A stretch of DNA of 64,000 nt from Aspidiotus rigidus (GCA_035079385.1 JAVHKY010000028.1:8370001-8434000), one strand, 5' to 3'. Counted from the first letter of the stretch, positions 1 through 11,746 are shown. Translations and numbers: made by a program. The notes: a model not told the origin generated them from the letters alone.

Positions 1-1139
1 AAAACTGAGGCATCCTATAAGATTTGAAATAATTTGAGGGTCAACATCTATTTAAGAAAAATAATACTCAACTTTTCTGAGTTTTTTTCCTTCATCTTGT
101 GCCATGAAATCCATATCCCCCTCATATAAAATTTGTGTACACTTAGACTTAGGCTATATAGTTTTGTAAAACTAACAAGGGTCGTGCCCAGATACAAAGG
201 ACATACAAAGCTTTCAATGTTGTGTAGGTTATATACTAATAACAACTACCCCCTATTTCCCGTTTCTTCTAAGTCCCCCTTCTATCACATATAGCTTGAG
301 AGTGGAAATTCTTCTAAGTCCCCCTCCTATCATATATAGCTCGAGGGTGGAAATTCTTCTAAGTTCTTTTTTGAACGGCGCCCGGCGCCCTTCATTTAAG
401 ACCCCCCCAATAAAACAGGTTCCCTGTTAATACTAATATTTCATAATTTTGTTGAAGGACAAACAATGACTGACTGGTGAGAAGTAATATTTCTGAATAT
501 TTTTGGTCAAGCTCTTATAATTGCCAAATTTGTTGACTTAAATACAACTTCTGTTGACGTGAGCTCACGCTCTCTTACCATAACATGCCTCCGCCAATAA
601 CACATCAACACGCAAGCACGAATAAGATATTACAAACACGAGGTAACAGCAAGACGAGCCTTCATTCATTCGGACGTCAAGTTCCCTCAACAACTTCTGA
701 TATTAAATTTGAAAATGTCATCATTTTTCATCATCGCATAAGTCATGGTGGAAAAAATGTTGATTTTTATAAAACTAATACTAGAGCCCTACTAATACTA
801 GGAGATTGAAATTTTGAAAATGAAACAAAATATTGATAATACTTGACTTTTATTTAATTCCATCAATGTTTCAAGAACTCAAACAAAACTATTATTCGGA
901 TAAAATTACTCTGAAATCTTGTTCATTTTATCCAGCAAGATTTGATGAATATTTTACAACCATACAACATTGAAAGCCCTATCCCTCTAAGAAGTGCTAC
1001 AACAGCGAACCTATTGGCGTGATTGATAGTTTGGTATGTTCACGGTTGTGACTTGTGCGCTGCGTATCTTGACTTTAGAACGTCAAAACTCAAAACTCGG
1101 AAGCAAAAAAAAAAATGTATTTTGCTCTCCTGAGAACTC
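1..1139. other. AT-rich flank without a recognisable gene
   Basis: Only short open frames occur here and none has a domain, splice pattern or codon character I recognise. Part of it (263-366) is a degenerate satellite, listed separately. I see nothing else that can be supported. Confidence 0.5.
263..366. repeat. Degenerate satellite, two units of about 47 bp
   Basis: Two adjacent units share the pattern CTTCTAAGTCCCCCT, a short CTATCA-TATAGCT stretch, then GAGxGTGGAAATT. The reverse complement of the same unit forms a longer array at 38780-39095, so this is a dispersed satellite family. Copies are diverged. Confidence 0.7.
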
Positions 1140-1850
1140 GTGCCGATTTCATCTTCCGATCAGCTTCCGATTTCAACTTCCGATCAGCTTCCGATTTTAT
1201 CTTTGTAACACATTAAACATGTAAAAGTTACTGGGCACGAACATTGGATTATTATCATACATTGGATTACTATCATTACTGAGTTGGACAAAACGAGCAG
1301 TTCTCTGGAAAGGAGCCGATAAGTTCATCTTCCGATCAGCTTCCGATTTTATCTTCATTAAACTTGTAAAAGTTACTGGGCACGAACATTGGATTATTAT
1401 CACTATCATTACTGATGTTGGACGAAACGAGCAGTTCTCTCGAAACAAGACGGTAAGTTTACTGGTAACCTTGCTGCTTCTATCGTTAACGCTTATTTAC
1501 TTTGGTGATCTTGATCAAATGTAATCAAATACTGTTAAGTAGCTGATCGAATGAAGATAAAGTTGATCGATAACGTATTTCGCTCTCCTGGACTGAAGAG
1601 ACTGAACTCGTGCCGGTTTTATCTTCCGTAACACTAAACTTGTAAAAGTTACTGGGCACAAACATTGGATTATTATCATACATTGGATTACTATCATTAC
1701 TGAGTTGCACAAAACGAGCAGTTCTCTGGAAACGAGACGGTAAGTTTACTCATAACCTTGCTGCTTCTATCGTTAACGCTCATTTACTTTGGTGATCTTG
1801 ATCAAATGTAATCAAATACTCTTAAGTAGCTGAATGAAGATAATTTTTTT
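1140..1850. repeat. Higher-order tandem array with a repeat of about 288 bp
   Basis: A block starting AAAGTTACTGGGCACGAACA and ending near GAGCAGTTCTCT occurs at about 1219, 1368 and 1639. A second block (GGTAAGTTTACT through GTAATCAAATACT) occurs at 1449 and 1737, giving a period close to 288 bp. Short motifs such as CTTCCGATCAGCTTCCGATTT are repeated inside. No coding function is apparent. The array may be multiplied pieces of a decayed exon and intron, since GGTAAGT resembles a splice donor. Confidence 0.75.
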
Positions 1851-2039
1851 TATAAGTTTTTTATTAAGCGACACTGCCGTCGATATAAGGATTAAACGAA
1901 AAATGACCGACGTTTCGATAGTTACGACTATCGAAACGTCGGTCATTTTTCGTTTAATCTTTATATCGACGGCAGTGCCGCTTAATAAAAAACTTATAAA
2001 ATAATTTTTCCCGTCGTGCCGATTCATTTCATTCTTTCA
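1844..2039. repeat. Near-perfect foldback hairpin
   Basis: Arms of about 75 bases (1848-1922 and 1927-2001) are almost perfect inverted complements around a 4-base loop TACG. The arm contains CGACGTTTCGATAG. The block sits inside the upstream array unit and is flanked by a direct repeat GAATGAAGATAA at 1832-1843 and 2040-2051, which may be a target duplication. It looks like an inserted foldback element. Confidence 0.8.
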
Positions 2040-2170
2040 GAATGAAGATAAAGTTGATCAATACTGTCAGATGAGAAAATGAAGCCAAAAGGCTTGATGT
2101 GGATCATAAGTGCAAAAGTTTTTCCTATATGATATAAGTAATATGCTGACAAAATAAATACCTGATATTA

Positions 2171-2551
2171 CACTGCTCAACAATTTTTGGTCATGTTGTG
2201 CAACAAAGACAGCATAGAGTGTTTCTAAAAGTATTTTTGATGCTGAAAACGAACCCGTTTTTTATTTTCCGCTAATACAAACCAATTTTTCGTAATTGCG
2301 TGAAATATTCTCGTTTATTTGCGGCGCATTGTTGCGGAAGGTCGATAGCCGATACTTCAGCTATCAAAAAGGTGTGTTACATTTCGCAACAACGCGCTGC
2401 AAATAAACGAGAATATTTCACGCAATTACAAAAAATTGGTATGTATTAGCGGAAAATGAAAAACGGATTCGTGTTCAGCATCGAAAATACTTTTAGAAAC
2501 ATTTTATGCCGTCTTTGTTGCACGACATGACCAAAAAATTGTTGAGTAGTG
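2171..2551. mobile_element. MITE with long terminal inverted repeats and a TTA target duplication
   Basis: The two halves are long inverted copies. The left end reads CACTGCTCAACAATTTTTGG and the right end, reverse complemented, begins CACTACTCAACAATTTTTTG. TTA flanks both sides (2168-2170 and 2552-2554). A 3-bp TTA duplication fits PIF/Harbinger or CACTA elements; the CACTA-like terminus leans to the latter but does not decide it. No coding capacity is present. Confidence 0.8.
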
Positions 2552-2863
2552 TTAGAGGCATGTAAGAAAAATCAATCAAATATTGTTGATTTCGCATTTC
2601 TATCATTTGTTAGGGAATATTTTGGAAGGTTTCCTTGAATCAATATATTTCAATTTTTAAGCTATATGTGTTCACATGATCAAGCCATTTTGTTGTACTG
2701 GTGTAAGCTTGGTGGCGTAATGAAATTTCAATCCATTGTAATAACATTCTGCTGACCATACAATTGGATTTGGTTAGATATTCAGGGTAGCCACGGCAGA
2801 TATAGCTTGCATCATATCACCATCTCTTCTATTAATGATGAAACTGTTTGAATTCTGATTCAG

Positions 2864-3174
2864 GAAAAGTACTTGATGTGCCGCCTGTAGCCAGCTCATC
2901 ATCTACAAATACTAACCCTAATTCCGTTTCTTCAAACACAGAAGGTCAGGAGGAAAACAAAGAGAAAAACGAAGAGGAGAATCAGGACTGTGCACTTTTT
3001 ACATGTATGTATGATTGAATGTTGTTACTAATATGATGACAATCATGTACCCACATCAATTATTTTACTTTTTTAATAGACTAATGCCCGTTTTTTTCTC
3101 CTTTTCTTTTTCTTCCAGAAGATTTTCCACCTCAACGCAAATTCACGAAGCAAATAACTTTTGAAAACTTCTAA
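2864..3174 (+). other. Possible exon remnants, unassigned
   Basis: A segment after a CAG acceptor encodes a Ser/Asn/Glu-rich stretch with no stop to about 3004. A second segment after TCTTCCAG (3119) ends at a TAA (3172-3174). Joining them in the obvious way does not give a clean frame, so this may be a decayed 3' end of a gene or chance. The rest of 2555-3600 is AT-rich with no feature I can support. Confidence 0.2.
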
Positions 3175-3609
3175 TCAAACTGACCATTGAATTTTTTTTT
3201 TCATTTTCATTTTCTCTTTCGTTTTTTTTTTTTGCATCTATATTTAAAAAAATATATACATATATTTTGTATTTAAACTAATTCATTCATCTACCAATTT
3301 GATTGAATCTTCAACAAATCAATTAATTAATAGACTACATATCTTGAGAATTAATAATGATTGCGCTGCTTTGAGGCTATTCTAGACAATCAGAATTTTT
3401 GTCAATTTTCTCCATCAATTTTTCTTTTTTAAATGTATTTGTAGTTTAGTCTAGTTGATGTTCAAAATTCTAATGGTTTCATAGATAGAATTCAAATCTG
3501 TTTCTTTTACTAATGCAATCTTAGATATTTTCGATAGACTGTATAGACTACAATTCATTTGAACAAAAATTGAGGAAGAAATTGAAGAAAATTTTGACCG
3601 CGTTGTGCA

Positions 3610-3900
3610 TTAAAAAAGAACGCAGCAAAGCGCAGCTGTACTGATTTCGCTGCGAAAAGCAGCAGACAATAATTTTAATAAGACGCAGCGAAGCGCAGCC
3701 ATACAGATTTCGCCGCTAAAATCTGCTATACTATAATTACAATAGAGCGCAGCGATAGGCAGCTATAATGTCTTCGCCGCGACAAGCAGCTGTAGAGTAA
3801 TTATTACAAAACGCAGCGAAAAGCATTACGGGAACACGCTGCTATAAGCAGCTTTAGTGTAATTAATATTCAACGCTGCGAAACGCATCCAATTTGATAC
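3610..3900. repeat. Tandem array of a 63-64 bp unit, about five copies
   Basis: The anchor CGCAGCG/CGCTGCG recurs at 3621, 3684, 3748, 3812 and 3874, a period of 62-64 bases. Each unit contains an inner inverted motif (GCGCAGC and GCTGCG-type) followed by an AT-rich tail ending near AATTATTA. GC content is locally higher than in the flanks. Confidence 0.75.
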
Positions 3901-4134
3901 TTCGCACCGCAGCAGAGCTTTAAAAAGAGTGCCAAAGCGTTAAGACTTGACGCGGCGAAGATAAGTGCACCTTCGCTGCGCGCTTTCCAGCGAGAAAATT
4001 GTCAGAAGGGGCAGGTCGGTTAGTACATTTGCAAATTAATTAAACTATTCCATCACGACTGCTTTCGTTTCCTCTTTTTTATGAAACGTGAACCCAAAGG
4101 TAATGGAATCTATTTTTTTGTACACTTGTTGCAG

Positions 4135-4564
4135 ATGCGTCAAACGACTCCATCCACTAGACAAATCGGTTCCTCTGATACATCAGGCTTAGGCAGCTCG
4201 GTCAGTGTATTTGCAAATTGATTAACCTATTCCATCACGACTGCTTTTGTTTCCTCTTTCTTATGAAATGTGAAGAAAAAGGTGATACAATCAACTTTCT
4301 CCGATTTACTTTTTACAGCTACGTCAACCACTTACTGCTTGGAGGGACACTACAAGTAACACGACACCGCTGTCATCGTCGCTGGAGTCATCAAGTAGCC
4401 ATAGCCGCAGTGCCAGAGGCAGGAAGAAGATGACACCGTTTGAGCGCCCCTCGCTCAGGCCTGAATTGGCGGGCATAAGGATGTTACTTCATCAAATCCA
4501 ATATCAACCGAGTAACAGAACCAAACATATTAAATGCATGAAATTAATTCAAATAACCAACTAA
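4135..4564 (+). CDS. Possible 3' exons of a small Ser-rich gene
   Basis: Two phase-0 exons can be drawn. One is 66 nt at 4135-4200 (after TTGCAG, before GTCAGT). The other is 4319-4564 (after TTTTACAG), ending in TAA, with an AATAAA signal near 4595. The joined frame stays open and is rich in Ser, Thr and Arg, ending in a basic region with the string RGRKKMTPFERP. The intron upstream of each exon is also duplicated, so the exon-intron unit seems to have doubled. I do not recognise the protein. It could be the tail of a host gene or a remnant carried by a repeat. Confidence 0.3.
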
Positions 4565-4683
4565 TTGTACCTTACTGTATGCGTCGTTTATTTAAATAAA
4601 ATACACTGGTCATATGTAATCCACATCAAACTAATAAAATTCATTCTTTCTACTTCCAGTGAATAAAAGAAAATTGTCTGATT

Positions 4684-5373
4684 ATGGATAAATCAAAGAA
4701 AAGGAAAACAAGTAAGTCCTCGTCCTCTTCTTTGACATCATCTAGCTCGTCTGAAACCAATTTATCTCCACCAATCCACGTCCGCGACCGGCTTCTAGCC
4801 AGTCAAACGCAAATACTGGAAATCACAAAACTGTTAGAAACTAAAAACAAAAGTATTGAAACAATGTATTTGGATACTCCAAATTGAGTACAACAATTGT
4901 TCGCCAACTTTATGGAAAACTTCCAGAAGGAAGTAGATATGTATCAGAAACAAAGGGAAACCGCACTAGCAGAAGTTCAAAATCATGCTTCACGCCTGAC
5001 TCAACTTGGAAAATTGATCAATACCGATCATAGCATAATCCAGCAACTTGAAAAGCTTGTTGCTAACCTGATTCCTCCTCCTCCTCCACCCGAGGGACGC
5101 GAAACTACTTTGTCCGGAAACAAAAATTTCACGCTAAATACATCAGTTGATCAGATCTCATCAACCCAAAAATTTGATCCATCTAAGCCAAACTTCAAGT
5201 ATCCACATTTACAACAATGGGTAGATGAAACTACAGACTGGGTACTGGCGCGCCACCAAATCAAAAATGAAATCAAAACCCACGGATGCAAGCCGCTCAT
5301 TGAAAAGAATGGTGCAAAACCTGATAATTGGACGGAATACAAATATAATTGAGCGAAGATCGCAACAATAACA
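4684..5373 (+). pseudogene. Gag-like gene, 5' part, decayed
   Basis: The frame opens at 4684 with a Ser/Lys-rich N terminus and continues in the same frame beyond an in-frame TGA at 4888. A predicted coiled-coil region (Gln/Glu/Lys-rich) and a Pro run follow. A second stop lies at about 5350. The sequence resumes after the pogo insertion at 10089, so the two parts were one gene before insertion. Length and composition suggest a retrotransposon Gag, but no zinc knuckle, protease or reverse transcriptase is attached, so this is tentative. Confidence 0.4.
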
Positions 5374-5925
5374 TAGGGTAACTCGTCCACTTTTGGCCAC
5401 ACTCCCATCTTTGGACACCTTTCTGAATAAATTGACGTAATTAACGTTTGTGCAAGCCTGGAATGAGATCTTTTTTTTGTATGGAAGCTGGAAACACTGT
5501 CTTGTTCTGTGCTTATTTCCTTTTATCAGTTGTTTGAATATTCTATTCTTAAAAAAAAGATCTGTGACGTGACACCAGAAATCGACGATTTGTTATCAAA
5601 AGACGTAAGAAGGAAGTTGATCTGGAGATTCGATTTCAATGATTTTGCCGGGAAAACTCCATGAGGTAAGTTGTTTTAGTGAAAGATTCTACAATTATCG
5701 ATAGAATTAAACGAGAAAAAATGAATTTTAGTTGATTTTTCATTAATTATGGGGTATGGCCACGTGAGGGTGTCAAATTTTATCAATTTACCATTTTTGG
5801 TCACCTCAGTGACCAAAGAAGGTTTAGTGCAAAACTATCAATGGCCATGTGATACTTTTGCGAATCAAAGACAGTCGAGTTTCAGGAAATTACTTATGCT
5901 CTTAATTATGGAATTTTTAGGCATC

Positions 5926-8900
5926 ATGTCACCACCAAAATGCCGGACCAAAAAAATTAAGAAAAATACCGTCCGAAAAACTTTGACAACAAAAAGCGGT
6001 CGAACATTCTTCAATTATGATAAGGACAATCTTCTGGCAGCTCTGAAAGCTGTCGAAAATGGACTAAGCGTAAGTTCAGTTCACCTCCAACTCTGATCTG
6101 AATTTCAATGAAGTAGCGAAGGTAGGCAATACTTCATTCAATGATAACATGTTTTCAGGTGAAAAAGGCATCCTCACTTCATCAGATTCCACGAACAACT
6201 TTACGCCGAAAGTTGGGCCAAAATCCAGAGACGTTAAGTTTTCACGGCACAGGCCGGGCATCAATTCTACCCTGGGATACTGAACTGGAATTGAAAGAGT
6301 TTGTTTTGAAAATGGTACGATGTGGAGCTCCCATTCCAAAATTCGGTCTCTTGTTCTCTGTTCAATATATTTGTCAGAAGAAGGAAATTAAAACTCCTTT
6401 TAAAGATGGATTACCAGGTCAGTATTTCAGTTTTCAGTGTGAACGTGTAGCCTAGCTTTCATGATCTAATTTGTCTAAATGTTAGGTTCTTCTTTTTGTA
6501 TGTTGAAGGCGAGAAATGGTTTAATAACTTCATTGGTCGTCATGAGGACCTGTCATACAAGCGGAAAGAATATCTCAGCAAATCACAAGCAAAAGTTACT
6601 GAAAAGTTTGTGCGAAATTGGTTTGCTGAAACTGAAAAATACCTGGAAGAAAACATTCAGATTGTGACTAGTGGCGAAAGAAATCGTGTTTGGAATATGG
6701 ACGAAACTGCGCTACATTTGAATTCGTCTGGTGAATACGTGATAGCAGAGACAGGACAACCTGCGCTTCAGATTGGTCCTAATGATAAAGAAAATTTGAC
6801 AGTTCTTGTTAGCGTTAATGCTGATGGAGAAGTAGCGGTTCCTATGGCTGTCTTCGCTCGTAAAAGACTCCCATCAGGACAAATACTCGATAGAATGCCA
6901 AAAAATTGGTGCTTTGGCAAATCAGATACAGGGTGGATGACTTCTGCTGTGTTCTACGAATTTATCGCTAACTGGTTTTATCCATATTTGAAATCAAACA
7001 ACGTTAAATTTCCAGTAATCGTGTTCCTAGACGGGCATTCAACTCATTTGAGCTTACCACTGTCACAATTGTGTGATGCCCGGGGCATAATAATTGTCTG
7101 CTTATGTCCAAATTGTACTTTTTTTCTGCAACCTCTAGATGTCGCATTCTTTCGCGCGTTTAAACAACGATGGTCGAAGGTGTTAAGTACTTTTCGAATG
7201 AAGAATGGAGGTCGTAATATTCGGAAAGAGGACATACCACAAACTATGCAGACAATTTTTGATACATTTGATTTCGCTGATGGTATAAGAAATGGTTTCC
7301 GTACTTGTGGACTTTACCCGTTCAACGCGGATGCTCCGAATTATTTGAAACTCATAACAAAGAAAGTAAGGAACTAAATTATTCGACATCTTAGCCTGGA
7401 TGAGGCGAGCTCTAAAAGAGAAATCCATTTTTGTTTCAGAAAATATCTGCTCCTATTGTGCCTGAGCCTGAAAATGAACCTGCTGACGATTCAGTGGAAA
7501 TGATGCTTAAAAATCTTGAAGCTGAAATACCTCGTAATGTGTTAGTTGACTTCTACTGTATGTCTACAGATGCAATTACATACCACGACTTACGTTATCA
7601 AGGTTTATATAATGTGTGGAGGACGTTCTACAATCGTGCGATCAGAAAACCTTGTATCTCTTCAGAATCGGTCATTGAAAGAAATATTGACAGAGACTTC
7701 ATGGAAGACGAGTTTGAGGAACAGTCTCTCTCTGTGTTTGATAATATCGTGCCTGAGCCAGAACCTAATGAGATCGAAGAAGTTTTGATTGTAAATGAAT
7801 CAACCAACCTGCCTGCGCCAGAACGTTATCAGGCCGGAGAACTTTTGAATGAAAACGTCGAATCAACCGTATTTATTTCAGAAGTAATTGTTCCCAATGA
7901 AAAAGATATCAATTTAGAAGCAAGATTGCTTAGTCCTGTGTTCGTTCCTCAATCGTGTGGGCCTCCCGAAGAAAATCTGTCTGATATCTGGAGTACAGAG
8001 AAATGTCTCTTTGCTGAAGAAGAAACAGATATTGAACGGGAAACTATTGAGAACAATGTAGCGGGTGTGAACAAAGATCTAACTCAGGACCAAGAATCTG
8101 TAACTTGTCATACGAGTTACATCGTTGGTGCTGGGGTTAAACAGCCGGAAACTAAAAAGTCTGTTGATGAAATGTTGAGCGAATACCTTTGCTATCCTGA
8201 TAAGCAACTTAATTTCAAAAAACCCAAAGAAAAGCGTCATTCTATCAGCGTCATCACCCATCCTTTATGGCAACAAATGAAAATTGAAAAACAGAATGAA
8301 CATGATGAAAAGATGCAGCGAATTGCTGAACGAAAAGCTAAACGTGAAGCAGCTTCTGAAGCTGCTGCGTGCAAGTCTAAATCTAGCCCCGCTTCCCATA
8401 CAAAGAAAAAGAAGAATTTGTGAGTACTGCTTCAATAAATTGTATATTTATGGAGATATCAGTAATTATTGTTGAAATTTATTCATTTTTCAGAGTTGCG
8501 AAAAAAGTGAAGATTAACGAAAACATGAATCCTGATAAAATTGACCGAGGAAATGAAGTTACTGAAACGGAATCAGTTGGGGCTACATCTCATACTCGTA
8601 ACTTTGGTACACAATTACAGAACACAAGGACGTGAGTAGGCTAGCAATTCTTTCATTCGTATTCTAATATCATCAATTATACCTACCTAAAGATTTATTT
8701 TTTCAGTGTGTCGCGGCCTAAGTCTATTGAAAAACCGCAAAAAACAACGGAATCGTTCACTGATGTTTCTATTGGTGATTGGGTAATTGTTTCATACCAA
8801 ATGATGGAACAAAAAAATCGAACGCGGTAAATTTCTAGGTCAAATTAAAAGAGTTTTGAAAGGTCGTTTCGTCGGAGATTTCGTTAGCCCAGTTTCCACA

Positions 8901-9065
8901 AAAATTAATTCAGGATACGTCTATGGTATTCCGATCAATGAGAAGAACTCGACCAGAATTTTAAAATTTGATTTCAATCAAATTTTGAAAAAAGTGAAGA
9001 AACCTATTGTACAACCACGGGGAAGTCTGCTCTTTAATGTGTCCTCAAAGGAATTGAATTCATAG
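5926..9065 (+). CDS. Pogo/Tigger-family DDE transposase with C-terminal extension (one frameshift)
   Basis: Six exons fit: 5926-6069, 6159-6417, 6509-7365, 7440-8419, 8494-8631 and 8707-9065, all GT-AG with compatible phases, about 911 codons. The N terminus is a psq-type helix-turn-helix (ending in IPRTTLRRKL). Next come a CENP-B-type DNA-binding region (GLPGEKWF) and a DDE_1 catalytic core with WNMDET, VFLDGHSTH and LQPLDV. A long acidic linker and a basic, Lys-rich region follow. The last exon encodes a compact domain beginning near IGDWVIVSY that also ends the related transposase at 23748-27417. An A7 run at 8811-8817 shifts the frame inside that last domain, so the tail is broken unless the run is a sequencing error. 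Binding of the element ends and cut-and-paste transposition in the nucleus are inferred from the family. Confidence 0.85.
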
Positions 9066-9179
9066 CCTATTTGTGATAATTTTTTCAAGTTTCATAAATT
9101 TCTTTTGTTTCCTTCGAATGACGCTATTAGAATAGATGCTTTAATTTAGTTACTAGGCCTACCTTAAGTGAGAAAGTAA

Positions 9180-9640
9180 TATTTTTCTTGTCAGTGAGTA
9201 ATTTGATAGTCCACTAGGTACCTAGTTTTCATTATTTTTCTAAGATAGTAGTAAGTTCTTAACTACCTACGCCTCCAAATTTCTGTTACTTCGAGTGACC
9301 AACCAATTTTTTTTCTTGTCAGTAAATAGGTGTAGGTCCACTAGTTTTTCATTATTTACTTCTAAGACATACCTACATACCAAATTTTTGTTACCTTTGA
9401 TGAGTAAGCAATCAATTTTTTCTTGTCAGTAGGTAGGCCTAATTACTTTTAAGATATACGTGAGTAGCCTACGAACCAAATTTTGGTTACCTTATTTGAT
9501 CGACAAATCAATTTGCTTCTTGTCAGTAATTACTAGTTTTTCATTACTTCTAAGATGTGAGTAGCCTACCTAGGCTACCTACTTGAATTGAGTTACCTCA
9601 GGTGACGAATTAACTTTTTTCTTGTCAATAATTCCTCGTT
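9180..9640 (+). repeat. Degenerate tandem array in the transposon 3' region
   Basis: The anchor TTTCTTGTCAGTAA recurs at about 9184, 9312, 9420, 9520 and 9616, spacing 100-128 bases. Each unit also carries a variant of TTTTCATTA-TTCTAAGA and a GTTACCT stretch. No open frame is present. Confidence 0.65.
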
Positions 9641-10088
9641 TATACTATTTTTAAGTTTAGTTTTCTCATTTGTTTGGACGTATTGTTTCTCGAATACAGA
9701 TTTGTGATTATTAAGCAACTACTTGGAAAAGAATTCAGTTTTGGTAATTTGTAACCCAAATTCATCCTTCAAAAATTTATTTCATGTTAGACAAATAAAA
9801 TTCGATGTCGTTAAGAGAAAAATTTCACATGGCCAAAGATAGACTGAAAAGTGGCCATAAATGGAAAAAAGTGGCCAAAGATGGGAATTTTTATGAAAAA
9901 ATATTAATTTGTTCTACACGCGATTCACTGCGCAAATTGAGTGTATTGAACGATATTTTCCAAGTCTTAAACATCGAACTATGATAATGAAATGATCCCC
10001 TTGAAGAATTACGCGATTTTTCTACTTTTGATCGACATTTGAACTTGGAAAATCTCTTAAGGTGGCCAAAAGTGGACGAGTTACCCTA

Positions 10089-10590
10089 CATTGAAAACAA
10101 CTTCATAATTCCGTTCTTCGAAGTATCGGAAATCAAACATCACCGTTAGAACTACTCGATGCTATAGGGTATGCGATCCAATTCAAAGGTGATGCAGCTC
10201 ATTTCCAATACACAAGGAAACTACCGGTATACAACCTCATGTATGAGAGAGAAATTGCACTGCAAGAATTCTTAGACCAGTTCAACCAAATCATCAATAA
10301 TCTTCGCACTTGTAAATCTCAGTTCACTGTCAAACAGGAAAAACAGGCACTCATAATGGCGGTAGAAGTGTTCGCACCTGAAATTATTACTGCAAATGTT
10401 GCAGCTCTCAAAGCGGATCCGAATTCCAATGGCTTGTCCATTCTTGCAATTCAGAATATTATGATTAAAGCTACATACGCCAGAAAATCGGAATCTAATA
10501 CTCGAACAAAAATCCAAAAAAACGAAGCATTTATTGCAAGCGAATCAAGGATGAGTAAACATCATAAATTGTACCGTCGGGACCAAAATG
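10089..10590 (+). pseudogene. Gag-like gene, 3' part, decayed
   Basis: This is the continuation of the gene begun at 4684, directly after the pogo element. At least one frameshift and a stop lie near 10150. The longest open part runs from 10239 and contains a helical Gln/Asn/Lys-rich region. Homology to anything beyond a Gag-like composition is not evident. The frame runs out close to 10590, where the minus-strand viral-like gene fragment begins, so a deletion or recombination junction probably lies here. Confidence 0.4.
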
Positions 10591-10599
10591 TTACACTGT

Positions 10600-11183
10600 A
10601 TCGCCGTGTAGAACGTGAAATTGTTCACAAATGTTAAAATGATTTTCCTCGCAAAATATTCTCGAAATACGTAAAGGATAAACAGCGGGATACTTTTTAG
10701 AACGTGTAAGACCGTAGACATTTACAGAACATTTATTTATTTTTTCAAAATAATCAATTTCTTTGAACAAAACAGGCCCTTCGAGATTCATACCTTTAAA
10801 AGTGATCTTACCCTCATCGTCAAGTTTTTTCATCAACTCTCTGGTATAACGCGTTTCTTGTTCTTCATGAGGTATAGTATTGGGAAGAAATTTACACATA
10901 ATAGAGTAAAAGAAGCATCTGTTATCATCGTTTTTTATATTTACAACAGCTTTCCGGTCTTCTATAGGTTTTGGTAATGGAATATAAGAAGTAGCTGATA
11001 AAGGAACGAAAGGATTCAATTGTAACTCCAAATCTAATACTTTTTCTATTGCCCAGTTCGAACCTTCCAATTGCGCCTCTCCAAAACGAGTTTCTAAATT
11101 CTCAATTTCCCTACTAAGCCAATCATTCAAATTAGTCGTTTTGTAGATTTCAGAACACTGAGAACGTAGACCAAACTCGGAAT
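10600..11183 (-). pseudogene. OTU-like / viral PolB-type N-terminal region, 3' fragment of a broken gene
   Basis: The minus-strand frame contains the string SYIPLPKPI, then NIKNDDNRCFFYSI and later CSVNVYGL. This combination is familiar from a widespread arthropod family of uncharacterised virus- or transposon-derived proteins whose N-terminal region precedes a polymerase-like part. The N-D-x-x-C-F motif resembles an OTU-type Cys site, which is inference. The frame is continuous with the part at 18043-18179 once the intervening hAT and one copy of its duplicated GTAAAATC are removed. The C-terminal remainder is missing beyond about 10600. Confidence 0.5.
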
Positions 11184-11746
11184 GTAAAATCCAGAGATGA
11201 TAAGCCGAAGCCGTTGATCGGCTTAGCAGCAGCAGCAGCCGAGTTTTGATCGGCTTTTTCAGCTAGCCAATAGCTAGCCAATCAAATCACAATCAGCCAA
11301 AAGCTAGCCAATAGCCAATGTACAAGAGCTACTTTTTCAAAAAATCAATTTTTTTTGTTTTCAACGGCTGGTTGTTATATCAGAATGAAGCATGCAGAAG
11401 CATGAGATCATGAGATGGTGTATGTAATGTATTCGAGTAATTTACTTTTTCGCATAACTGGTATTCTTGTTCATGAACCGTCGGCGTTTTTGTTGATTGC
11501 ACGACGTGTAGGTTGTCAAAAGAAAGTCCAACGAGACTGTTTGAAAAAATACGAGTCGTGACTCGTCTGTGCTTGTGCCGAAAACAATACAATAGTAGTG
11601 TACTGTAGACAATAGTCAATACCATCCACGAGCTGTACTACGCGGCTGTAGACGAGTTTTGAAATTTGAATTCTTAGTTAGATACCGGTACGGTTCAAGT
11701 GGAATCTTAAATATTTAATTATTTATCCCTTGACTAATGCAGGCTT

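Larger units (their letters stand above)
5376..10086 (+). mobile_element. Pogo/Tigger-like DNA transposon, 4711 bp, TA target duplication
   Basis: Perfect 25-bp terminal inverted repeats begin GGGTAACTCGTCCACTTTTG at 5376 and end as the exact complement at 10086. Flanking TA dinucleotides at 5374-5375 and 10087-10088 are the target duplication. Extra inverted copies of TGGCCAAAGATGG lie just inside both ends (about 5393-5415 and 9826-9885), as expected for transposase binding sites. It encodes one multi-exon DDE transposase and has a tandem array in its 3' untranslated region. It interrupts the gag-like gene. Confidence 0.92.

Noticed and set aside
585..809. 74-aa open frame near the left edge
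   Set aside because: No domain, splice support or codon signal; similar frames are expected by chance in AT-rich sequence.
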